A model generated the notes under the pieces. The model ran no database searches. It worked only from the letters and a program-made list of their open reading frames with translations, and was not told the origin of the DNA. A stretch of DNA of 64,000 bases, taken from contig CM059586.1 in the NCBI GenBank assembly GCA_030407085.1, positions 90,641,501 to 90,705,500 of the forward strand, written 5' to 3'. This document shows positions 33,523-45,800 of this stretch, one piece after another. The position numbers and the translations under genes were made by a program. Positions within the stretch are counted from its first letter, which is position 1. The number at the start of each line of letters is the position of its first letter. This DNA is from Trichopria drosophilae (taxonomy: Eukaryota > Arthropoda > Insecta > Hymenoptera > Diapriidae).

Positions 33523-34799
33523 GAAAAGAAAGAAGCGCATAGGTATAGAAGGACATATAGAAAAAATCAAAGTGAAGAGTCCTACAGAATGTATATAAGA
33601 AAAAGAAAACAGTATAGGGAGGTATGTGAAAAGAAGAAGAAAGAGTATAGGAAGGTGGAAGAGAAAGAAATAGAAAATATTCGGACAGAAAAACAGGCAT
33701 GGAAATTTATAAATAAGGGTAGAAAAAGAAGAGTAGAAGTAAATAAAGAAATAACTATGGAAGAATGGAAAAAGTATTTTATGGAAACATTGGCCGGGGA
33801 ATGTGGAGAAGAAAAGAAGGATAAAAGTCAGAGAATGAAAAGAGAGGGACAAGGGTTAGAAATAGAAGAAGTGTACAAAGAAGTGAAAGTGCTAAAAAGA
33901 GGAAAAGCAGCAGGGGTAGATGGATTAAAGAATGAGGTGTGGATTGCAGGGGGAGAGAAGTTACAAGAAAAATACTTGAGGTGGATCCTAAAGTTGAATA
34001 GAACAACTCCAGGCTATATAGTAAGGGAAGAATTAAAAAGAGATAAGATGAGAGTGGATACCGGAAAAAGAGCAGGGTGGTTTGAAGATAGATTGGAGAA
34101 AGGAGAAATGGGTGAAATAGGAGAGTTGTGTATAAAGGAGAAAAGGAAAGATGAAAAGAAAAGAAGAGAGAAAGAGTGGGCAAGAGACAGTGTGGACAGG
34201 AGAAATTATCTTTGCCGATGTGGAAGAAGCGAGGAAGCTTTGCAGGAAGAAGGGGAGAATAAGTGGATGAAGATAAAAGAGCGAGATAAAGAAGTTCAGG
34301 AGCAAGAGAGAGGGGAAAAAGTAAAGAATTCAAAATCGTGTAAGGAATATATGAGAGTGCAAGGTATTCCAAAATATATAAAAGACAATGAAAGAAAAAT
34401 GGAAGGAAATAAATTGCAAACTATAGCGAAGTGGAGGTGCAGAAATGAGACGAGAGGGAATATGTATTGGGTGAGAGACGAAGAGAAAATGTGCAGAATG
34501 TGCGGACAAGAGTTAGAAAACATAAAACATGTGATGTCTTAAATGAAGATGGTAGAGAGTATGAATGGATGAGAAGAGTAGATGAAGTGAGAAAGGAGGT
34601 AGCGTCAGATAGGGAAAGAGAGAACGCGACTGCGGGGGGAAGAGAGAGATATAGAGAGAATGAGGAAGAAGTGAGTAAGAAAGGCAATCGTGTGTATGTA
34701 CTTGAGCGTTAGAAGACCTATGTAAGCGAAATGATGTATTGAATGATTGTAAATAGAAGTCATGTAATCACAAAAGTGGATGCATTAATAAACTATATA
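33523..34799 (+). pseudogene. Internally deleted non-LTR retrotransposon ORF2 copy with 17-bp target duplication
   Basis: TATTTAAGCGTTCAATA at 33506-33522 and 34800-34816 is a perfect duplication. The insert has purine-rich coding sequence very unlike its surroundings: a Lys/Glu-rich linker, then LKRGKAAGVDGLKNEVW (start of the reverse transcriptase fingers), then an abrupt jump to TTPGYIVREELKRDKMRV and the C-terminal region with CRMCGQELENIKHV (zinc-knuckle-like CxxC...H). The palm with the YxDD box is missing, so several hundred residues have been deleted. The frame is open to 34542, then continues in another frame (LNEDGREYEWMRRVDEVRKE) after a frameshift near 34530. Similar ORFs are familiar from ant and wasp genomes. 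The apparent start at 33481 precedes the duplication boundary and is not the element's own. It cannot transpose on its own. Confidence 0.8.
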
Positions 34800-35322
34800 T
34801 ATTTAAGCGTTCAATACAACAAGAGTCCAAAAAGTGTTGTACACTTAAATGAAATGTATTTCTACACTTATTGGACACCTAACTGACACTTATTTTCAAA
34901 TTTACGCAATATCTCGTAAATGGTATGAGATACGTGAAATCTGATGAAATTTTGCCATGATTTGTGATGATTCAGCTGACATACACAATTCAAAAATTTC
35001 ATAATTTTAGAAATCGAAAATTCTCGAATCATGTACAGTGGCTTCGAATCATCGCACCAAGGTACCCCTGATTTATGTCAATTTTGTCAAATTTCTCGTA
35101 CCGTTTTCAAGATATTGCGTAATTTAGAAAAAAAAATTACAATATTTATTTTACCAACAAAAATATCTACTATCTACATCCATTCGTTCTTTTCAAAAGT
35201 CGATAAGCAAATTATTACAAAAATGTAAAATATGGTAATAAATTTAGCAGATTATTTTTATGTACACAATTCATAAATGCTCCACTTTTCAACTATTTGT
35301 TAGTTTCGCATCATCTTTTACA

Positions 35323-35391
35323 GCAAGGAGGTGGTCGAGTGATTACTCGAAGTTGTGCGGGAGACCAGGGTTTCATTCTCGGTCGATGCAA
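35323..35391 (+). repeat. tRNA-like (SINE or tRNA pseudogene) segment
   Basis: GGTGGTCGAGTGATTACTC resembles an A-box/D-arm, and CCAGGGTTTCATTCTCGG resembles a B-box with one altered base pair region; a T-run follows at 35392. The T-stem pairing is imperfect, so this is a remnant rather than a functional tRNA. Confidence 0.4.
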
Positions 35392-36170
35392 ATTTTTTTT
35401 TTCATTAAATGTATGAACTGGGATTATTTTTGGATTTAAATATATTGATTATATTAAAATTTTTAATACAATTCAATCCTTTTTTGAGATCAAATAGCGC
35501 ATTCAAATGTATTGTAATGCATACAAAATTTTCAATACATTTCAATGCATTTCCGATTGCTGGGATTGTAATGCGAAGATCGTGATTATGATTTCTCATA
35601 TACACTAGTTTCATATCTTCATCTTTCGCTTGTATTTATATTAATTTAATTGAGAATATATCATTGTTTTATAAAATGTATCCTTAGAGTTTTGTTGTAC
35701 CAAGTTTACTTTTTCTTACTTACCTTCCTGTTATGTAATTTACAAGTCAACGGACCAAAGTATATTACAAGTTTTTCTAACCTCAAAATGAGGGAAAAAT
35801 TGTATCTTTACCATCATGCAATTTTTCAACGACTTTGATAAAATATTAATTTTACAATAAAGATTTAATACATTACAAATGCAGTTCATATCTCATTAGA
35901 AATCAAAAATTAATAATTTTCTTCAATTTATCATTTTTGCATAGAAAACACAGTGGAAAACTAAAACTAGCGCAAAGCTTGAACTTTTATATTAAATGCA
36001 TGATATTGGAGGCAAAAGTACCCAAAAGTAAATTTGTTTACTTAAATATGTTCTAACAATAAATTTCACTTTTACTTTTGAATACCTTGAGTTTTAAGCA
36101 AAAAATGAAAATGTCTGAAAATACTGAGAATACAATATAAATAAAAAGAACCGGACCTTAGTAATTTTAA

Positions 36171-38054
36171 TTACTTAGAGACAGTTGAACTCACTGTTTC
36201 GCAGATGTTCATGTTACAGCAGTTCTCTATCGTTATTTCGCATTGATCACTAGCCATTTGCGGTCTCGAAGTGAGGGGTGTAATTCCATTCTTATTAACG
36301 ACAAAGCGTTTCTTGATGCGTGGTCTACGCCTTAGTTTGTTCACATAAAAGCTGAGCAAGGCAATGACAATCGACAGCATTCCAATAAGTCCGGAAAGCA
36401 ATGGAACCACTATTGCACAGTCGAACGGGTCGCTGTATCCGTGTTCCAATGTATTTTTGTCATCGCACCTGAAAGTCATTTAGGAACGTAATAAATATTA
36501 TCAATAAACTTATTGCGAGAAATGTTACCTGCATGGACTAGTTTTGACATCGTTTACTTTCTTCTGCTCATTGGCGCAATTTGTTCGACAAAGTAATTTC
36601 AAGTCTAAAGCATTTTCGCACCTTGAGCCACTCGAATTTACACACTCGCACATTGCTTTACCATCTTTGATATGGCATTTTCCATCGTGCATACAATAAT
36701 TTTCGCATACATTCTGTTCGCACCGCGTTCCATTGTACTCGGCACTGCAGTTGCACTTAGCCGTGCCTTTATTATCTATAAAACATTCTCCCCTTAGGCA
36801 GTAATTGTGACACGCTGAAACTTCGCACCTCAAACCAAGGAATCTAAAAATATAGATAACGTTAACATAATTTAAATGTTTCACATAATGAGAGTATTTA
36901 TACATACCCAGGTTTACAGTGACACAAGCCGCTAATTTTCTCGAAGGTACCTTCGTTCAAACACATATGAGATTTTCCATCGTCAGAATCTCCAATTTCT
37001 GTGCTAGCAGTAAGATTATTGAACGATTCTTCAACTGGAGCTACTGGAATTATATTCTTCTTTTGAAGTTGTAATACAGCTGCGCAATCGACTGATCCTA
37101 CATTATCTCTAGTTAGTAGACAAGCCGGATCGTCTTCACGATTGGAATCGTAATATGTTCGTAACTCTACAGGAGCATCGCCGGATTTTGCAGACTTTTT
37201 CATTTTCCAGATTGCTCGGGATGGGGAATCTGTCCAATAGATATTTTCATTGTCCACTGCGAGATGAGCTGGTTGATGATGTTTTCCATGAAAGAGCATT
37301 TCTCTATCGGAACCATCGAGGTTGCTTCTTTCAATTTTGTAATGAATTCCTTCTTCGTCGTCAATCCAATACAATTTTCCTGTTGAGTAATCGACCGTAA
37401 TTCCAATTGGTTCGTACAAATTTTTACTGATGATTACGACTTTATTACTGCCGTCCATATTGGAACGTTCTATGCTCGGAAAGTTTGAACTGTTACTGTT
37501 CACCCAATATATGTCCCTAATACGAAAAATTCGTTATTATTGAAGATTTTATTGTATTTCTGATATCGGAATAAAAAATTTACCTGTTGCATATATCGAG
37601 AGCAATGTCACGTGGACTTTTTTCAGGTAAATCATGAAGTACAACCGGAGGCTTCGGAGTTCCATCAACAATCATTTTTTTTATTTTGTGAGCTAAAGCA
37701 TCTACCCAAAATAAACTTTTAGTTGTCGGATCATATCCCAATCCCAAAACTTGCGAGCCGTTACGTTCTACAATTGTCGAAATTATTTATTTAATAAATC
37801 TATTCAATGTTAATATTAAATTTAAGTGTTATATTTACTTTTTAAAAGTGATCTGGATGTGAAATTCATCCCGCTGTAGTCGATTTTGAAAACTGAAACG
37901 TTTTTGCTTTTTGCATCGCTAATAAACATTGTTCGACTGACATCGTCGTAAGTGATTCCTGTAAGGGCTGTAGCTTCGGCAATTTTTGTTTCACCAGTGA
38001 GACTTCCATTTTTCGATAGGAAATCAATTTGCTGGCCAATGGTTACAGCGATAT
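36171..38054 (-). CDS. cue: Cueball-like YWTD/EGF transmembrane receptor, last five coding exons
   Basis: Exons in coding order are 38054-37839, 37767-37584, 37516-36908, 36843-36529 and 36468-36171. All have GT-AG borders with matching phases, giving 539 complete codons plus a split first codon, ending TAA. The extracellular part is a propeller of LDL-receptor YWTD-type repeats (LFWVDA, IYWVNS, LYWIDD, IYWTDS), followed by three EGF-like modules (C...CHCKPGFLGLRCE across an intron, [21 protein letters not shown]). One membrane helix ([20 protein letters not shown]) and a basic stop-transfer [11 protein letters not shown] precede a short cytoplasmic tail. This order matches Drosophila cueball, implicated in germline development and immunity. 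The signal-peptide exon, which must end in phase 1, is missing here; it would lie to the right of 38054. Confidence 0.88.
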
Positions 38055-38279
38055 CTGTAACACACAAAAATTGTTTGTTATTTTCACCATTTTTATTAAT
38101 ATTTTAGCAATTTTTCATTAATGTTTTTAAATCAAATGTATATGATATCTTCTATTTCAGAATTACATAATCTTACGATTATAGTGAAATTCATTTTAAG
38201 AGTAAAATATATAACTAAACGTAGTTGATCTGTGGACAATATTAACTGGTAATTTACCAGTACGTACCAGTTTTCAGCG

Positions 38280-39144
38280 TAATTCAATTCAATTCAATTT
38301 ATTCAGGTGTATACAATATTTGTACAATATAAATAAATAAATAAATTTATTCTCCAACAGTTCATATACAATAATAATTTCTACATAGAAAATAAAATGA
38401 CATATAAGTAGGGAACTATCGTATCCGCAAGGCTAGGCCTGTATGCGAAAGAAAAACAGAGGTATTTTAACGAAACGAAAACACTTGAAATAAAAACTAA
38501 ACTTACATACTAGAAATAACAATATAAAATTAAAATGAATTGTGTACATAGACCTGGTTTCCATAAAGAAGAAAACAACAGGTCAAAAAAGAAAATATAA
38601 TACCTAAAGTATAAAATATAATGCACAACTTAATAAGTGAGACTAGAATTATTCTACCTTAATCTTCCACTGCGTTGTGGCTAATTATACGTGGATTATT
38701 CGATACAATAATTTTGATTTGTTTTCTAAGATCTTTTCCCAGATTGTGGTTATACGGCTGTATTTAAGGATGTTATTTCCAATGGAGAAGATTAATGCTG
38801 ATGTTACAAAGCTCTGCCGAATATCTAATATTTTAGTATCTCATGCTTTTCCTCAGGATAATTTTTAGCGCACGCTTCTGTAAGATCTCAAGAGACTTAA
38901 TATGCCTCACATGTGATACCATATAGTTTAGAATGGATGAAAAAAGTGCGTGGTAAATTTGGAATAGTTGGTGGGTCTCGAGGAGTCTCTTGAACCTAAC
39001 AAAAATGCAAGTTAAATATCTTACTTTACCTACAATACTTTTAGCTTGTGCATCCCATTTGAGATGGGAATCTATCACAACTCCTAGGTATCTAGTATGG
39101 CTAGTGCGCAATATGTGTTGACAGTCGCAGTTTACTGTATTCAA
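38280..39144 (-). pseudogene. 5'-truncated non-LTR retrotransposon with (GAATT)n tail
   Basis: On the minus strand the frame from 39144 to 38833 reads HTRYLGVVIDSHLKWDAQ and LEILQKRALKIILR, the same reverse-transcriptase C-terminal motifs as the 31.3-kb copy but a different subfamily. It then breaks into several frames (YSAELCNISINLL, NPRIISHNAVED). The 3' end carries AATAAATT followed by GAATT repeats at 38300-38280. It lies just upstream of the cueball-like exons, in intron or 5' flank. Confidence 0.7.
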
Positions 39145-39469
39145 CTAACATGAATGGATCTTTATGCTAAAATATAATATATCTATATATAAAAAATATA
39201 CAAATATATTGTGCAGAGATAAATAAATATCAGCGTGCAAGCTCAAGAGGCTTAATCTAAATACTAAAACTACAACATGTAACTAAACTTTCAATATATA
39301 ACTAAAATGCCAAAATTCTAACCAAACCATTTATTTATTTAATACCATTATCAATTATCTGATAACAAAAACAATGAAAATAATTTCTGGATAATAACGA
39401 TTAAAAACATTATTAAACGTATTAAAATAAACAATTTAAGTAAATATTTATCATTAACAGTTTTTTAAA

Positions 39470-39843
39470 ATGATTTTTTAGCTGAAATTGTTGTAATTTC
39501 TAAATTTTTTAGTTTATTAGGCCATTTGTTAAAAATTGTTATCGTTGTGTATTTACTATTTTTTTTGAGAATTGTTTTATTAATAATTGGAAGAAGAATA
39601 CTATTATTTCTCGTGGATATATTAATTTTTTTTATAGTCATCTCTCAATAACAAATAATAATAGGAAACGGATTCAATTACAAATATTTCTCTATCATTT
39701 AAAATATTAGTAAATCTGCATAATCTAACTACTTTATTCTGCGAAACTTGGATTTTATATAAGACATTATCAAATGCACCACCCCAAGCCAAAATTCCGT
39801 AAGACGCGATTGAATTAAACAGAGCATAGTAAATCATTAACAT
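39470..39843 (-). pseudogene. Second reverse-transcriptase C-terminal fragment
   Basis: Minus-strand frame 39843-39622 encodes YYALFNSIASYGILAWGGAF and NKVVRLCRFTNILN. After a slip in an A-run near 39630 the frame continues (STRNNSILLPIINKT, FNKWPNKLKNLEITTISA) to a TAA near 39472. It is more like the element at 31.3 kb than its 38.8-kb neighbour (AWGGxF motif). No tail was recognised. Confidence 0.65.
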
Positions 39844-39943
39844 ATGTTCATACTTTAAATACTTTTTTATTTTATAAAAAGAAAATTTAATATTATTAAA
39901 ACATTTACTATAAATATTCTTTCAAAAAACTTATTTCATATAC

Positions 39944-41449
39944 TAAGGGGAGCACTTTCAAAATCAATTCTATGAAATACATCTTTAAAAAATTTGAAAA
40001 CATTATTTCTTTAGTCATTTTTGAAAATGTCCTTTTTTTAAATAATGCTACTATAGTTTTCTAAACTAATTTTGAAATTCAAAAAAATTAGGATGAACAT
40101 AAAAACACATTTTCTAAAGAATGACGAATGGATTTTAAAAAACTCCATTTCTTTAACAAACAAATTTTGTTTGAACAGTACAATTTTTTTCAGGGTAAAC
40201 AAATTATTTAATTTGTATTCTAGCACCACTGAATTCGACGTTAAATGTTACTCCACAAATAATTTGTTCGACCTCAACATTTAAACGAGAAAAAAAATTA
40301 ATGTGAAAATTAAATAACAAAAAAGTTGAACATAAAAACACACTTTCTCAAGAATTACGAATGAATTTAAAAAAATTCCATTTAAAAAAAAAATTTGATC
40401 GAACAAACCAATTTTTTTTGCCTAAAAAATTGTTTATACTTTTTATTCTAACACCACTATATTCAACGTTAAATGTTACTCCAGAAATAATTTGTTGGAC
40501 CCCAATATTATTTTTCTAAATTAATGTGAAAATTCAAAAAAATTAAGGTGAACATAAAACACATCTTCTAAAGAATTATGAACGGATTTTAAAAAATTCC
40601 ATTTAAAAAAAAAAAATTTGTTTGGTCAAAAAAATTGATTACAGATTTTACTCTTACACCACTGAATTCAACGTTAAATGTTACTCCAGAAATAACTTGT
40701 TGGACCCCAACATTTAAAGGTGAACAAAATTCATTTTTTCGTAAAAATGCTTCTTCTATATTTTTCTAAATTAATGTGAAAATTCAAAAAAATTAAGGTG
40801 AACATAAAAACGCATTTTTTAAAGAATTACGAACGTTAAATGTTCCTCCAGAAATAATTTGTTCGACCTTAACATTTAAACGTGAAAAAATATTCTTTTT
40901 TTTGTAAAAAATGCTTCTATTATTTTCTAAAATAATGTAAAAATTAAAAAACAAAAAAGTTGAACATAAAAACACATTTTCTAAAGAATTACGAATGGAT
41001 TTGAAAAAATTACATTTAAACAAAAAATTGTTTTTTTTTTTGTAAAAAAGCTTCTATATTTTTCTAAATTAATGTGAAAATTCAAAAAACTTAAGGTGAA
41101 CATAAAAACACATTTATTAAAGAATTATGAACGTTAAAGGTTACTCCAGAAATAATTTGTTCGACCCCAACACATTTAAAGGCGAAAAAAATTTGTTTTT
41201 TTTTCCGTAAAAATGCTTCTATATTTTTCTAAATTAATGTAAAAATTAAAAAACAAAAAAGTTGAACATAAAAACACATTTTCTAAAGAATTACGAATGG
41301 ATTTGAAAAAATTCCATTTTTAAACAAAAAAATTTTGTTGGTAAAAAAAATTGTTTACACTTTTTATTCTAACCACTGAATTCCACGTCAAAAATTACTA
41401 AAGAAATAATTTTTTCACATTTTTTAAAGGTGTATTTTACCTCCCCTTA
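39944..41449. mobile_element. Element with TAAGGGGAG ends filled with ~6 imperfect internal repeats
   Basis: TAAGGGGAG at 39944 and its complement CTCCCCTTA ending at 41449 bracket the region. Inside, a block containing AACGTTAAATGTTACTCCAG then AAATAATTTGTT, GTGAACATAAAAACACATTT, and TTCTAAAGAATTACGAATGG recurs, with anchor copies near 40243, 40470, 40674, 40827, 41137 and 41392. Spacing varies from about 150 to 310 bp through internal deletions. There is no coding capacity. Confidence 0.6.
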
Positions 41450-43289
41450 AATATTTACGTACATTTGTATTTTTTTCAAATTCATTTTTTACTTTCATTG
41501 ATAGATTTGTCGCAATACCATTAAAAAATGTAATATTTCCCAGGAACTGTGGTATTCCCATTTCGAATCATTGATCGAATATAAATATCTTGTTATATTT
41601 ATATCAAGTTCTTCAACATTTGTTTAGAGTCTGATTTTTTTTTGTCACTACAGAATTGACGCCAGAAAAATACTACAAAGGTTAATAGGTCTCCATTCAA
41701 AGACCAATTGCGAAATCAGAACTGACCTTTTCACTAAATATAAGCAAAGTGCAGAAAGCTCGGCGTTTTCCTTTCACTTTCCTCATAAAACTTTCCTATT
41801 TCGCGAAGGAAATAAATTCGTGACAAATTGATATCGCACATTTCAATTAATTTATTAGTAAAATATAATAAATAGTCATGAACTCCATTTCACTTTTACC
41901 AATTACTATTAACAATTCATGTTTTGTTGCTTAAACAATTAAAATGTTGAATCTTACTAAATTCTTTAGTAATGTTGCAAAGTAGGAAAAACAGTGCAAT
42001 AAATAAAAATTATTTTCTGGTTTCTTGCCTTTTTTGTTTATAAATGTTTTATCTGTCGATTAATTTTTATCAAATAAATGGCTTCTATCTGTTAGGAGGC
42101 TGTTATTGTCGTGAATGGCACAAAAACAATGTTGAAAAATGTTTTATAAAATCAAAATACAAAATTTCACCATAAACAAGAGACGTCTAAAAGTAAAATT
42201 AATTAGGCGTTTTTATACATCAATTATTTAAAAAAATTAAAATTCAAAGGGCGTAATCATTATAGAAGAGTTTCTTAGTTACTTAAAACCAAAATACGAC
42301 CACAAAAAATAAATATAAATAAATATTTAAATTTAGAAAATAAGATAATTTTTCAGCTAACTTAATTATTTTATATTTTTTATTTGAAAATTATTTCCAA
42401 AAGATCGCCAATTGCATTTATGAAACCCGAATAGAAAATTTCATCTAATTGATTATTACAACTATCAAAAAATTTGTATTATATGACATTAAAATTCTTT
42501 TTTTTTTTTGCAAAAGTGTATTAAATAGACAAAACTACAGGATTAAAAAAACTGTTCACCTTATTTATTAATAGATTTTTATAAACATGTCTACTATAAG
42601 ATTTTGATGGTCGTAGCTTATGAAATAATTTTCAAAATTCAAAATGGCTGATACAACACGAAGGATGAATTTGTGCAAACTCATTGAGTTGTCTTGAAAC
42701 TTGTTGAAATGTTTCATTTACAACTTGAAGTTAGTTTATACAAATTCAAAATATGCGAATATTTTTACTCCCTTAAAAACTTTCATTTGAGACCAGTAAC
42801 TTTTATGAATTCGATTAGCCGTTTTGGATACGCCATTTTGAATTTTAGGTGATTTATGACCATGAATTTAACAATTTCGAATGTTTTTCGTGTAAAAAAT
42901 GTTTACTTCAAAGGGTTAAAGTATTACTTCAACGTGAGAAATTAAAAAAAAAACGTGACCAGTTTTTATTATTTTGTATGTTATACTAAGATTCTAATCT
43001 TTGCTAATCCTAAAATCATATGTTGTTTAAACACATAAATAACTTTTGCTGCTTGTGAAGAAAACATGAGAAATAATATAAATGTAATTAGAATAACAGT
43101 TGCATTAATTCGTTCTTTTGTTAATTTACTTTTATTTAAAACATCTTTAGCATTGAATTAACAACTCTCAGATATTTAGTGGAATCTGTAATCATATGTT
43201 TAGAAACATAAATACTATTGAGTATAAACTGTATATTATGATGAATACAGCATTAATTATGTATTATATTAACTCATTAAAGACTGAAA
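41450..43289. other. Gene-free AT-rich stretch
   Basis: No exon, RNA gene or clear element was recognised. The small segment near 41740-41830 is less AT-rich but has no convincing coding frame. Confidence 0.5.
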
Positions 43290-43605
43290 TGAACATTTAT
43301 TTACTTCAATGAAGTATTTCGTATTAAAATCAAAGTTAAAAAAATGTACAATGCGCATACTACCATTTTCAAAGTCGCTCTTGAAGATTCCCAAGTTAAA
43401 ATTGAGTTTCAGCCATCAGGATTTCCAATATGAAGTCAAATTTGTTAAAAAATCCACAAAAATTTAGTAATATTTAGTCTTATGAATTATTTTCGACCTG
43501 AATATTGGTATTCTATTAAAACTACATAGTTTTATGTACCATATGGACAAAGGTGCATAAAATTATTAAATTGTGAAATTGTTATAGAAAAAACGTTAAA
43601 CAAAT
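43290..43605. repeat. Half copy of the 27.3-kb foldback family
   Basis: GAAGTATTTCGTATTAAAATCAAAG, GTCGCTCTTGAAGATTCCCA and TTTCAGCCATCAGGATTTCC align with the left arm of the element at 27255. The second arm is absent, so this is a solo arm or truncated copy. Confidence 0.65.
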
Positions 43606-43744
43606 TACTATTATTGTCAACTATTTTAAATATAATAGGAAAGCCAACCGAGTTACAGATTTTATCATAGCAATGGCGCATTTTCCAGTTATATTTAATT
43701 AATTTTATGAAATTATTTTTTATTTCTGTGGCTTTTATTAGTAA

Positions 43745-45800
43745 TTTTTTGTTATAATTATAAAATATTTAATTATTTTTTCAAATGATTGTTGTTCATG
43801 ACTACCTTTTCTTCAGTCTCCTGCAATTAAATTTCAATTTTCCGAATTGTTTATAAGCTGGAACAAATTTTCTTTTAAATTTTGCTATTCCAGATAGTAA
43901 TTTTGGGACAAATGTTTAGAATGAGAAAAAGTACCATTTTCTCGGATAAAGATAAATAAAACAAAAACTTAGTCTTGAAATTTATACTTTTCAGACAGTA
44001 ACAATTGCAAACAAATTTTTAAAAAATATAAGAAATAGAAATGTTTTCCTTTCTACAAGTTAGTCCTAAAATTACCATCTAGTATGGTAACATTTTCAAG
44101 GAAAGTTAATTAATATAGAATGTATTCAATTTGATCATACTTTTTTTTCAGTTTTCTGATTTCTTCTATTTTTTTTCTATTTTTTTTCTATTTTTTTCTT
44201 GTAGTATAATACTTTGATTGATAAATTATGACATTACTATCATATTGTCAGAAAATTTAAACATAATAATAAAGCATTTGGTATCAGAGTTAAACATTTT
44301 AACATAGCAATGGCGTATTTTCCAGTTATATTTAATTAGTTTTAGGAAATTATTTTTTATTTCTGTAGCTTTACTGAAAAATCACATAACACTACTATTA
44401 TTTTATTGTTTAAGAGTAATTTTTAAAGAATATATCTGAAGATCATGTTTATAAGTTTAAAGATCACATTAAATTTAAAAAAATATTTGCACATAATCCT
44501 TAAAAATTAAATTATTTGTCGCTGCTTCAAATATATAGTTACACTAGATAGTTGTCTTGGTGCAGTTTAGACAATCTAGAGAGAAATTATTGGGTTATTC
44601 AATAAACCTGCATGTACTATAAACTTGTGCAATTGTAAAATACTTTTTACTTCAAAATAAAAAGACAAATTTTATTCAAACAAATTCTAAAATATTGAAG
44701 GCATTATTTTTAGAATATTAATTCAAAAAGTTTTGGAATGACATTATGCACAATGAAAAAAATCTACCTCACAAATTTTATTAACATTGGGAAGTTGAAA
44801 GGAAAGTAGCAAAAAGAACTACCTTTTTAGTTAGAACAGCTCTGTTGATGTCGTTAATTTTACTATTTTATTTAAATTAATAATCACCGTATTTGATGTA
44901 AATATTTTCCCAGTATTCAAAATAATTGAAGATTAAGAAATTCGATATTGTGCAATAAATTCAAAGAGGTAAATACTAATATGATAAAAAAATAACCACC
45001 AATAGCACTTCTAAAATAATTGCACTACAAAGATTTCCAAAAAAATTCGTAGTAAATTTTACTACTTTTTAACAGCTCGACGTGTTCAATAGGTCCACAA
45101 CGAAAGTTTTTGCTGCGATTGTAAAGTCGTTAAAGTAACTAAAAATATAATTCTGCTAAAAATCACCTAAAAATCTTCTTTCTTCTACATTTACAGGGTA
45201 GTTAAACGCCAGTAAACTTTTAAAATTTAGTTAAATAAACTTCTATGATTTAATTGCCGTAACCTATAAAAATTCATTGAGAACCTACTGAAACACTTTG
45301 AGTACAGTTAAAAAGTATTCAAATTTAATAAGAATTCTTTAAGTGTAAACTAGTATTAAAGTCATATGTATCTAAATATCTATTCGCATACTTTATACAG
45401 CAGTCGTAAGTGGATGCATCATATTCTCAAATGAAATACTATAACGAAAGCCAAGTGGCGTCGCGATAGCACCTGGTGGTAATGTTACTAACTAAAAATA
45501 TAACATTTCTACGGATATATTACAGTTTAATTAGGTTCCGAAAAAATATGGTTGTTCTAGCCAAAGTCAACTAGTATCAGTATAGTTTAATCATTCCGTT
45601 AACCGTGCAGTTTTAATCACAGTTACTAAGTAATATCGATTTCTTCGAGATAATTTTCTACGCGGGTTTATGATATAATATTCGACTCTTTTATGCGAAA
45701 TAACAAATAAAAAATATAAACAAGCAGTAAAGTCGGTTCGAAATAATACATTTTGACATTCCAATAGTAAAATTTAATACTTGAATATCGAAATAATGAC
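43745..45800. repeat. Left arm (~2.05 kb) of a 5-kb palindrome
   Basis: The arm runs from TTATAATTATAAAATATTTAA inward. Landmarks with complements on the right are CAGTCTCCTGCAATTAAAT, GTTCTAACT-type blocks near 44835, GGCGTCGCGATAGCACCTGG at 45457-45476 and CGCGGGTTTATGATATAATATT near 45661. The arms differ by scattered substitutions and small indels, so the event is not recent. Within this arm, a block containing TTTTCCAGTTATATTTAATT occurs a second time just outside it, at about 43680 against 44320. No gene was seen. Confidence 0.85.

Larger units (their letters stand above)
32876..35564. mobile_element. Terminal-inverted-repeat element interrupted by a retrotransposon
   Basis: CCCAGCAATCGAAATTGTAT at the left end and the complement ending CGATTGCTGGG at 35564 form diverged terminal repeats of about 30 bp. 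Both subterminal zones are dense in ATTTGAATACA/GTATTGAAATG motifs. Flanks ATTTGTATG and ATTGTAATG may be an imperfect target duplication. The element contains the inserted retrotransposon at 33523-34799 and the tRNA-like segment at 35323, so its own length is about 1.4 kb. No transposase frame is seen. Confidence 0.6.

Noticed and set aside
33509..34687. Several minus-strand Ser/Phe/Leu-rich frames
   Set aside because: They are antisense of the purine-rich retrotransposon coding strand, which makes pyrimidine-rich frames open by composition.
41740..41830. Candidate signal-peptide exon for the cueball-like gene on the minus strand (MRKVKGKRRAFCTLLIF)
   Set aside because: The possible donor leaves phase 0 whereas the next exon needs phase 1, and the hydrophobic core is too short.
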